From Edwardsiella piscicida (GTDB taxonomy: Bacteria; Pseudomonadota; Gammaproteobacteria; Enterobacterales; Enterobacteriaceae): a stretch of 64,000 bases of DNA. Made by a program: the position numbers and the translations under genes. The notes under the pieces are model-generated. The model saw nothing but the letters and a program-made list of their open reading frames with translations. It had not been told where the DNA came from and did no database searches. Of this stretch, positions 56,638 through 64,000 are shown piece by piece; position 1 is the stretch's first letter, and every line of letters begins with the position of its first letter. The DNA lies in assembly GCF_001896205.1 (NCBI RefSeq), contig NZ_MPNU01000001.1:792254-856253 (forward strand), written 5' to 3'.

Positions 56638-56714
56638 TCCTCCGCGACGACGGGGAGCGGGTAGGTGGGTGCGTTTTCTGGGGCACCCAGAACAGGGGCA
56701 AGAGGGGATTGGAC

Positions 56715-59600
56715 GTGATACGTAGACAAGGTGCGACCATCGTACTGTGGATATTACTGCTGTTTTGGGCGCCGCTCGGCGCTGTCGCGCAGGGCTGGCA
56801 ACCGCTGGCGCAGAGCATCAACAAGAGCGCCGGTGATCCGCGCGCCTATCAGGCCATCCGTCTGGATAATGGCATGAAGGTGGTGCTGGTCTCCGATCCG
56901 CAGGCGCCGAATGCGCTGGCGGCGCTGGCGTTGCCGGTGGGATCGCTGGACGATCCGGACAGTCAGCTGGGGCTGGCCCACTATCTGGAGCACATGGTGC
57001 TGATGGGGTCAAAACGCTTCCCGCAGCCGGATAATCTGTCGGAGTTTCTGAAAAAGCACGGCGGCAGCTATAACGCCAGCACCGCCGCATACCGCACCGC
57101 CTACTATCTGCAGGTAGAGAACGATGCCCTGGCCCCGGCGCTGGACCGCTTGGCGGACGCCATTGCCGAGCCGCTGCTGGACAAAGGGAACGCCGATCGC
57201 GAGCGCCACGCGGTGAATGCCGAGCTGACGCTCGCGCGCTCGCGCGACGGCCTGCGCATGGAGCAGGTCTCCGCCGAGACCCTGAACCCGGCCCACCCCA
57301 GCGCCCGTTTCTCCGGAGGAAATCTGGAAACCCTGCGCGATAAGCCGGGCAGCAGTCTGCATCAGCAGCTGGTGGCGTTTTATCAGCGCTACTACTCCGC
57401 CAACCTGATGGTGGGGCTCATTTACGGTAACCAGCCGCTTCCCGCGCTGGCGTCGCTGGCAGCGTCGAGCTTTGGCCGCATTCCCAATCGACATGCGACG
57501 GTCGCGCCGATCGCGGTGCCGGTGGTGACGCCGGCGCAGCAGGGGATCATCATTCACTATGTCCCGGCCCAGCCGCGGCGGATGCTGCGCATTGAGTACC
57601 GGATTCCCAACGACAGCGCGGCGTTCCGCAGTAAAACGGATACGTATATCAGCTATCTGATTGGCAACCGCAGCAAGAATACGCTGTCCGACTGGCTGCA
57701 GCGCCAGGGGCTGGCGGAGTCCATTAGCGCCGGCGCCGATCCGATGGCGGATCGCAACGGCGGGGTGTTCAATATCAACGTAGCCCTGACCGAGAAAGGG
57801 GTGGCCGAACGGGGACGGGTGATCGCGGCCGTCTATGACTATCTGCGCCTGCTGCGCACCCAGGGCATCAAGCAGAGCTATTTCGACGAGATAGCGCATG
57901 TGCTGGCGCTCGACTTCCGCTATCCGTCGGTGACGCGCGATATGGGATACGTCGAGTGGATGGTCGATATGATGCTGCGGGTGCCGGTCGAACACGTCTT
58001 GGATGCGCCCTATCTGGCCGATCGCTTCGATCCCAAGGCGATCGCTGCCCGTCTGGACAGCATGACGCCGCAGCGTGCGCGCATCTGGTTTATCGGTCCC
58101 GATGAGCCGCACAATAAGATGGCCTACTTTGTCGATGCCCCCTATCAGGTTGAGCGCATCACGCCGACCTTGCTGGCGCGCTGGCAGCGCGACGGACGCG
58201 ATATCTCTCTGTCGCTGCCGGCGCTGAATCCCTATATTCCGGATAACTTTACCCTGATTAAGCCGGTATCGCCGGCGCCAACGTATCCGCAGCCGATCGT
58301 CTCCCGTCCGGGGCTACGCGCGCTGTATATGCCGAGCCGCTATTTTGCCGATGAGCCCAAGGCCGATATCACCCTGGCGCTGCGTAACCCGCTCGACAGC
58401 GACGATCCGCGCGGTCAGGTGCTGTTTGCCCTGACGGACTACCTGGCCGGGCTGGCGCTGGATCAGCTCTCTTATCAGGCGTCGGTGGGCGGCATCGGCT
58501 TCTCTACCGGCTATAGCGACGGCCTGCTGATCAGCGCCAGCGGCTTTACCCAGCGTTTGCCGCAGCTGCTCAGCGCGCTGTTGGAGGGCTATGCCGGGTT
58601 TACGCCGACGGCGGATCAGCTGGCGCAGGCTAAATCCTGGTACAGCCAGCAGCTGGACGCCGCCGACAAGGCCAAGGCCTTTGATATGGCAATGCAGCCG
58701 GTGCGTGCGCTCTCCAGCGTGCCCTATGCCGAGCGCGCCGCGCGCCGTGCCATGCTGCCGTCGATAACGTTGGACGATATCCTGGCCTACCGCCAGCGGC
58801 TTATCAGCGCAGCGACCCCGGATCTGATGGTGGTCGGTAACCTCTCTGCCGACCAGGTGCGCCTGCTAGCGGATCGCATTAGCGCCCAGCTGCGCTGCAG
58901 CGGCACCCATTGGTGGTATGGCCGCGATGTGGTGGTCGGCGGCGCATCGCTGGCGACGCTGGATAGGTCGGGCAGCAGCAGCGACTCTGCGCTGGCGGCC
59001 GTCTACGTGCCTACCGGCTATGATGAGATTCAGGGCATGGCGCGCAGCCAGCTGCTGAGCCAGATCCTGCAGCCATGGTTTTACGATCGGCTGCGTACCC
59101 AGGAGCAGCTGGCCTATGCGCTATTTGTCTTCCCGACGCCGGTTGGCCGTCAGTGGGGGCTGGCCTTCCTGCTGCAGAGCAGCAGCCGGGCGCCCGACTA
59201 TCTCTATGGCCGCTATCAGGCTTTCTATGCCCAGGCGGAGCAGCGGCTGGCCGCGCTAAGCGAGGCGGACTTTAGCCAATATCGCGGGGCGCTGGTGACC
59301 CAGCTGCGTCAGCGGCCGCAAACCTTGTCCGAAGAGGCCGACCGCTTCCAGGGCGACTTTGCCCGCGGCAATCTGACGTTTGATACCCGCGATAAGCTGA
59401 TCGCCGCGCTGGAGGGGCTGACGCGGGCCGATCTGCAGCGCTTCTTCCGCCAGGCGGTGCTGGCGCCGCAGGGGCTGGCGCTGCTGTCGCAGGTTCTGGG
59501 GCAGAGTACCCAGGGACAGTATGCCCAGCCGGCCGGGTGGGTGCGCTACCCGGACGCCAGCGCGCTGCAAAAGACGCTGAAGATTGAGGTGACCCGCTGA
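56715..59600 (+). CDS. ptrA: Protease III / pitrilysin PtrA (M16)
   Basis: Periplasmic zinc metalloprotease that degrades small peptides and insulin-like substrates. It has 961 residues (E. coli 962). It has a signal peptide (hydrophobic ATIVLWILLLFWAPLGAVAQ) and the inverted zinc motif HxxEH at His89, Glu92 and His93 (LAHYLEHMVLMG). GTG 56715 follows GAGGGG with good spacing; the frame extends to 56634, overlapping recC, but without a signal-like N-terminus. It lies between recC and recB as in E. coli, though it has no role in recombination. Its TGA overlaps the recB ATG. Confidence 0.95.
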   Translation: MIRRQGATIVLWILLLFWAPLGAVAQGWQPLAQSINKSAGDPRAYQAIRLDNGMKVVLVSDPQAPNALAALALPVGSLDDPDSQLGLAHYLEHMVLMGSKRFPQPDNLSEFLKKHGGSYNASTAAYRTAYYLQVENDALAPALDRLADAIAEPLLDKGNADRERHAVNAELTLARSRDGLRMEQVSAETLNPAHPSARFSGGNLETLRDKPGSSLHQQLVAFYQRYYSANLMVGLIYGNQPLPALASLAASSFGRIPNRHATVAPIAVPVVTPAQQGIIIHYVPAQPRRMLRIEYRIPNDSAAFRSKTDTYISYLIGNRSKNTLSDWLQRQGLAESISAGADPMADRNGGVFNINVALTEKGVAERGRVIAAVYDYLRLLRTQGIKQSYFDEIAHVLALDFRYPSVTRDMGYVEWMVDMMLRVPVEHVLDAPYLADRFDPKAIAARLDSMTPQRARIWFIGPDEPHNKMAYFVDAPYQVERITPTLLARWQRDGRDISLSLPALNPYIPDNFTLIKPVSPAPTYPQPIVSRPGLRALYMPSRYFADEPKADITLALRNPLDSDDPRGQVLFALTDYLAGLALDQLSYQASVGGIGFSTGYSDGLLISASGFTQRLPQLLSALLEGYAGFTPTADQLAQAKSWYSQQLDAADKAKAFDMAMQPVRALSSVPYAERAARRAMLPSITLDDILAYRQRLISAATPDLMVVGNLSADQVRLLADRISAQLRCSGTHWWYGRDVVVGGASLATLDRSGSSSDSALAAVYVPTGYDEIQGMARSQLLSQILQPWFYDRLRTQEQLAYALFVFPTPVGRQWGLAFLLQSSSRAPDYLYGRYQAFYAQAEQRLAALSEADFSQYRGALVTQLRQRPQTLSEEADRFQGDFARGNLTFDTRDKLIAALEGLTRADLQRFFRQAVLAPQGLALLSQVLGQSTQGQYAQPAGWVRYPDASALQKTLKIEVTR

Positions 59601-62600
59601 TGACGCCGTCGACTCCGTCGGCGCCGCGCGCGCCGATGCCGACCCAGACGCTGGATCCGCTGACCTTACCGCTGCGCGGCGCCCGTCTGATCGAGGCCTC
59701 CGCCGGCACTGGGAAGACGTTTACTCTGGCCGCGCTATACCTGCGGCTGCTGCTGGGGCTGGGGGAGGAAAACGCCTATCCGCGCCCGCTGGCGGTAGAG
59801 GAGATCCTGGTGGTGACCTTTACCGAGGCCGCCACCGAGGAGCTGCGCGGTCGTATCCGCAGCAATATTCACGCGCTGCGGCTGGCCTGCCTGCGCGGCG
59901 AGAGCGGCCACCCGCTGTTTGCCAACCTGCTGGCGCAGATAGCCGATCGGGCGTTGGCGGCCTCCCTGCTGTTGGCGGCGGAGCGGCAGATGGATGAGGC
60001 CGCCATCTACACCATTCATGGCTTCTGTCAGCGCATGCTCAGCCACAATGCCTTCGAGTCCGGGGTGCTGTTTCAGCAGACCCTGCTGCAGGACGAACTG
60101 CCGCTGCGCCGCCAGGCCTGCGCTGACTTCTGGCGTCGCCACTGCTATCCGCTCTCCGCCGATCTGGCCGCGGTGGTCAGTCAGCTGTGGAGCGGTCCAG
60201 AGGCGCTGTTGGCCGAGCTGCAGCCCTACCTGTCCGGTGAGATGCCGCGGCTGCGCCCGGCGCCCGATGCACAGGAGACGCTGGCGCAGCGTCATCAGGC
60301 CCTGCTGGCCCGTATTGAGCGAGTCAAGGCCGCGTGGCGGGAACATGCCGATCAGGTGGCAGGCCTTATCGCCGCCTCGGGCGTCGACAAGCGCAGCTAC
60401 AGCAGCCGCTATCTACCCAAGTGGCTGGATGAGATGTCGGCCTGGGCGCAGGCGGAGACCCGTGACTACCAGCTGCCGTCGTCGATCGCGCGCTTTGCGC
60501 AGGCGACGCTGCTGGAGAAAACCAGCAAGGGGGCGCCGCCGTGCCATAGCGTGTTCACGGAGATTGAGGCGCTGCTGGCCGAGCCGCTGTCGCTGCGCGA
60601 TCTCTTGCTGGCGCGGGCGCTCGGTGAAATCCGTGACGGCGTGCAGCTGGAGAAGCGGCGTCGGGCAGAGCTGGGCTTTGACGACCTGCTAACCCGACTG
60701 GATCAGGCGCTGGGCGGCGCGGGCGGCGAGGCGCTGGCCGCGACGATTCGCCAGCGTTATCCGGTAGCGATGATCGATGAGTTCCAGGATACCGACCCCC
60801 TGCAGTACCGTATCTTTCAGCGGATTTATGCCGCAGACGACGCTCGGCCATCCGAGACCGCGCTGCTCTTGATCGGCGATCCCAAACAGGCGATTTACGC
60901 CTTTCGCGGCGCGGACATCTTCACCTATCTACGCGCGCGTGCGGCGGTGGATGCCTGTTATACCCTGGAGACCAACTGGCGCTCGACGCCCGGCGTAGTG
61001 CAGGCCGTCAACGCGCTGTTCTTACGCCTGGAGGCGCCGTTTCTGTTCGCAGAGATCCCCTTTTTACCGGTGGCCTCCGCCGCGGCCAACGCGGGGCGCC
61101 GGCTGACGATCGACGGTGAGCCCCAGTCGGCGATGGCGCTGTGGCTGTATGACGTTCCCGGTTGTACAGCGCAGGAGTATCTGCAGACGATGGCGCGCCG
61201 CTGTGCGGCGCAGATCCGCGACTGGCTGAGCGCCGGCCAGCGGGGCAGCGCGCGGCTGATCGGCGGCGATGACGGCGAGGCGGGACGCGCGCTGTGCGCC
61301 GCCGACATGACCATCCTGGTGCGCAGCCGCCATGAGGCGACGGTGATGCGCGATGCGCTGAGCGCGCTCAATATCCCCTCGGTCTATCTTTCCAACCGCG
61401 ACAGCGTCTTCTCGACGCCGGAGGCGCGCGACCTGCTGTGGCTGCTGCAGGCGATCCTCACGCCGGCCCAGAGCCGAACCCTGCGCAGCGCGCTGGCCGT
61501 AGGCCTGCTGGGGCTGGATGCGGCGGCGCTGGACGCGCTGAGTCAGGATGAGCGGCGCTGGGATGCAGTGGTGGATGAGTTTGACAGCTATCGTCGCCAG
61601 TGGCAGCGCCGCGGGGTGCTGCCGATGCTGCGAGAGCTGATAGGGCGCCGCCGCCTGGCGGAGAACCTGCTGGCGACCGCGGGGGGCGAGCGCCGGCTGA
61701 CCGACGTCCTGCATCTGGGCGAGCTGCTGCAGGAGGCCGCGGCGCAGCTGGACAGTGAACCGGCGCTGGTGCGCTGGCTGGCCCAGCAGATCGACAGCCC
61801 GCAGCCGCAGGCGGAAAGCCAGCAGATGCGTCTGGAGAGCGATCGCCATCTGGTGCAAGTGATCACCATTCACAAATCCAAAGGGCTGGAGTTTCCGCTG
61901 GTTTTTCTGCCCTTTGTAGCGACGTTCCGCCGCCAGCGGCAGGGGCTGTACCATGACAGGGTCACCCACCAGGCGGTGTTGGATCTGAGTGCGGACGATG
62001 ATGCGCTGGCGCTGGCGGATCAGGAGCGTCTGGCGGAGGATCTGCGCCTGCTGTATGTCGCCGTGACGCGAGCCGTGTATCACTGTGCGCTGGGTATCGC
62101 CCCGTTGGTGTCCGGAAACCGCCGTAAACAGGATGAGAGCGATCTGCATCACGGAGCCATCGGCTACCTACTGCAGCGCGCCGAGCCCTGCGATGCCGCG
62201 GGGCTGAAGCAGGCGTTGCAAACGCTGTCGAATGACCAGATTCGTCTGGAGATCCTCTCTCCCGGCGAGGGAACGCCGTGGCAGGCTGAGCCGATACCGC
62301 CGCGCGCGCTCTGCGCCCGTCGCTTTACCCGCCGTCTGCAGGATGACTGGCGGGTGACCAGCTACTCCGCGCTGCAGCAGCACGGTGGTAGCACCTATCT
62401 GGAGCTGCTGCCGCGCCTGGATATCGACGCCGCCGGCGAGAATCGCACGCCGGCGGCGGCGGTCTTCAGCGCCCACACCTTTCCGCGCGGCGCGGCGCCG
62501 GGGACCTTTTTACACAGCCTGCTGGAGACGCTGGACTTCGCCGCGGCGCCGGATCCGGCGTGGCTGGCCGAGCAGTGCCAGGCGCAGGGGATCGATCTGG

Positions 62601-63193
62601 CGTGGGTGCCGACGCTGGCGCAGTGGCTGACGCAGATCCTGCAGACGCCGCTGGATGAGAGCGGGCTGACCCTGAGCCATCTGGCCCCGTCGCAGCGCCA
62701 GCCCGAGCTGCAGTTTTATCTGCCGATTGCCCGCCCGCTGCGGGCAGAGGCGCTGGATGCGTTGATCCGCCGCCATGATGCGCTATCGGCGCAGTGCGAC
62801 GCGCTGACGTTCAGCCAGGTTGAGGGCATGCTGAAGGGCTTTATCGACCTGGTTTTCTGCCACCAGGGTCGCTACTACCTGCTGGACTATAAGTCCAACT
62901 GGCTGGGTGACGATCGGGCGGCCTATAGCCCCCCGGCGATGGCGGCGGCGATGATCGCGCACCGCTATGATCTGCAGTATCAGCTGTATACCCTGGCGCT
63001 GCACCGCTATCTGCGCCATCGGCTGGTGGATTATGACTATCAGCGCCATTTCGGCGGCGTCTTTTACTGTTTCCTGCGCGGCATGGCGGGCGCTGAGCCG
63101 GGGCAGGGGGTCTTTGCCTGTCGCCCCGAGGAGGCGCTGGTCACGGCGCTGGATGCGTTGTTTGCCGGGGAACAGGAGGATGGCGATGCGTGA
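59600..63193 (+). CDS. recB: Exodeoxyribonuclease V beta chain RecB
   Basis: SF1A 3'-5' helicase and nuclease subunit of RecBCD, 1197 residues (E. coli 1180). Walker A is EASAGTGKTFT near residue 34, DExx box MIDEFQDTDP, and motif VI LLYVAVTRAVYH. The C-terminal nuclease has Asp1096 and Lys1098 in LLDYKSNWLG. ATG 59600 overlaps the last base of the ptrA stop; a later ATG 59636 (MPTQTLDPL) is also possible and nearer the E. coli length. It is coupled to recD. Confidence 0.97.
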   Translation: MTPSTPSAPRAPMPTQTLDPLTLPLRGARLIEASAGTGKTFTLAALYLRLLLGLGEENAYPRPLAVEEILVVTFTEAATEELRGRIRSNIHALRLACLRGESGHPLFANLLAQIADRALAASLLLAAERQMDEAAIYTIHGFCQRMLSHNAFESGVLFQQTLLQDELPLRRQACADFWRRHCYPLSADLAAVVSQLWSGPEALLAELQPYLSGEMPRLRPAPDAQETLAQRHQALLARIERVKAAWREHADQVAGLIAASGVDKRSYSSRYLPKWLDEMSAWAQAETRDYQLPSSIARFAQATLLEKTSKGAPPCHSVFTEIEALLAEPLSLRDLLLARALGEIRDGVQLEKRRRAELGFDDLLTRLDQALGGAGGEALAATIRQRYPVAMIDEFQDTDPLQYRIFQRIYAADDARPSETALLLIGDPKQAIYAFRGADIFTYLRARAAVDACYTLETNWRSTPGVVQAVNALFLRLEAPFLFAEIPFLPVASAAANAGRRLTIDGEPQSAMALWLYDVPGCTAQEYLQTMARRCAAQIRDWLSAGQRGSARLIGGDDGEAGRALCAADMTILVRSRHEATVMRDALSALNIPSVYLSNRDSVFSTPEARDLLWLLQAILTPAQSRTLRSALAVGLLGLDAAALDALSQDERRWDAVVDEFDSYRRQWQRRGVLPMLRELIGRRRLAENLLATAGGERRLTDVLHLGELLQEAAAQLDSEPALVRWLAQQIDSPQPQAESQQMRLESDRHLVQVITIHKSKGLEFPLVFLPFVATFRRQRQGLYHDRVTHQAVLDLSADDDALALADQERLAEDLRLLYVAVTRAVYHCALGIAPLVSGNRRKQDESDLHHGAIGYLLQRAEPCDAAGLKQALQTLSNDQIRLEILSPGEGTPWQAEPIPPRALCARRFTRRLQDDWRVTSYSALQQHGGSTYLELLPRLDIDAAGENRTPAAAVFSAHTFPRGAAPGTFLHSLLETLDFAAAPDPAWLAEQCQAQGIDLAWVPTLAQWLTQILQTPLDESGLTLSHLAPSQRQPELQFYLPIARPLRAEALDALIRRHDALSAQCDALTFSQVEGMLKGFIDLVFCHQGRYYLLDYKSNWLGDDRAAYSPPAMAAAMIAHRYDLQYQLYTLALHRYLRHRLVDYDYQRHFGGVFYCFLRGMAGAEPGQGVFACRPEEALVTALDALFAGEQEDGDA

Positions 63194-64000
63194 GTCTCTA
63201 CTCTCCCAGATGGCGCAGCAGCGTACGCTGCGCCCGCTGGATCTGCAGTTTGCCACGCTGTTAGCCGGGCCGCAGCAGCCGCACCTGGCGCTGGCCGCGG
63301 CGCTGGTCAGCCAAGAGCTGGCCGCCGGGCATGTCTGCCTGCCGCTGACGGCGCTGGATACGGCGACGCTGAGCCAGCGCTTTCCGCAGCAGGCCGATGC
63401 GTGGCCAGCGCTGCTCGCCGGGTGGGACGTTGCTCGCTGGCGGGACTACCTGCTGGCGCAGCCCTGCGTCAGCGGTGGCGATAGGGCGACGCCGCTGGTG
63501 GTCAGCCACGATTGCCTGTATCTACAGCGACTATGGCGTGATGAGGGCACGGTGGCGGCCTTTTTCGCCGCGGCCTGTGCGCAGCCGCGGCGCGTCGATG
63601 GCGCGCTGGCGCCGGTGCTGCACCGTCTGTTCCCAGCCACGGCCCAGCGGCCGGACTGGCAGCAGGTGGCCGCGGCCGTGGCGGTGACGCGCCGGGCGTC
63701 GGTGATCTCCGGCGGGCCCGGCACCGGTAAAACCACGACCGTAGCGCGCCTGCTGGCGGCGTTGGTCGCGCTGGCGCCCGGTCGGATGCCGCGTATTCAG
63801 TTGGCGGCGCCGACGGGCAAGGCGGCGGCGCGTCTGGGTGAGTCGCTGGGGCAGGCCTTGGCGGCATTGGCGCTGGCGCCGGATCAGCTGCAGGCGATGC
63901 CGCGCGAAGCGCTGACGCTGCATCGGCTGCTGGGTGCCCGGGCAGACAGCGCCCGCTTGCGCTATCACCGGGATAATCCGCTGCATCTGGATGTGCTGGT
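63186..64000 (+). CDS. recD: Exodeoxyribonuclease V alpha chain RecD, cut by the window edge
   Basis: SF1B 5'-3' helicase subunit of RecBCD. The first 271 residues are present: an N-terminal RecB-binding domain, then Walker A SGGPGTGKTTTV near 175-186 and LAAPTGKAAARLGESLG, LTLHRLLGA and the beginning of motif II (HLDVLV..). ATG 63186 follows AGGAGG by six bases and overlaps the recB end; ATG 63180 is too close to it. The rest of the gene lies beyond 64000. Confidence 0.95.
   Translation, partial: MRESLLSQMAQQRTLRPLDLQFATLLAGPQQPHLALAAALVSQELAAGHVCLPLTALDTATLSQRFPQQADAWPALLAGWDVARWRDYLLAQPCVSGGDRATPLVVSHDCLYLQRLWRDEGTVAAFFAAACAQPRRVDGALAPVLHRLFPATAQRPDWQQVAAAVAVTRRASVISGGPGTGKTTTVARLLAALVALAPGRMPRIQLAAPTGKAAARLGESLGQALAALALAPDQLQAMPREALTLHRLLGARADSARLRYHRDNPLHLDVL

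Overview
The window is a stretch of enterobacterial chromosome. It is GC-rich (roughly 60% by eye), densely coding, and contains no tRNA, rRNA, insertion sequence, prophage or CRISPR array that I can see. Protein similarity to Escherichia coli K-12 from memory, together with the high GC, the gene losses and the local gene order, points to Enterobacterales, most probably Edwardsiella (Hafniaceae). The genus is inference; the order is close to certain.

Positions 1-44190 follow the E. coli 2.5-3.7 min backbone: type IV pilus genes hofB-ppdD; ampDE; aroP; the pyruvate dehydrogenase operon pdhR-aceEF-lpd; acnB; yacL; yacC; hpt; can; yadGH-yadI; yadE; panBCD; pcnB-folK; gluQ; dksA; sfsA; thpR; hrpB; mrcB. 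The differences from E. coli are the informative part. nadC is missing between ppdD and ampD. A YddG-like exporter sits where speED would be. cueO and gcd are missing between yacC and hpt. An unpaired, degenerate CreB-like response regulator lies between can and yadG. A five-gene GalNAc/galactosamine-type PTS cassette (agaR, agaS, IIB, IIC, IID) sits exactly between yadI (a PTS IIA) and yadE. A GT39-type glycosyltransferase lies between yadE and panD.

Positions 44258-49325 form a junction region: a general porin with a long AT-rich upstream region, a DUF2076 protein, the aminopeptidase Iap, the small membrane protein YgbE and a FlxA-like coiled-coil protein. From 49553 the window continues with the E. 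coli 63-64 min block lgt-thyA-ppdA-ppdB-ygdB-ppdC-recC-ptrA-recB-recD, and recD runs off the right edge. mrcB and lgt are far apart in E. coli, so the region has been rearranged relative to that genome.

Functionally the window combines central carbon metabolism (PDH complex, aconitase B, with a perfect PdhR operator), coenzyme A and folate precursor synthesis (panBCD, folK), amino-sugar uptake (Aga PTS), wall and lipoprotein synthesis (PBP1b, Lgt), type IV pilus and pseudopilin genes, and the RecBCD recombination machinery. acnB and yadE each carry a one-base frameshift in a homopolymer, and hofB may carry a third at the left edge. These are either young pseudogenes or base-calling errors. 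I found no wholly unknown system. The strongest candidates for new biology are the yadI-aga cassette with its repeated CTTTCGGTT motif, the phosphorylation-site-less CreB paralogue, and the conserved ATT start of pcnB.
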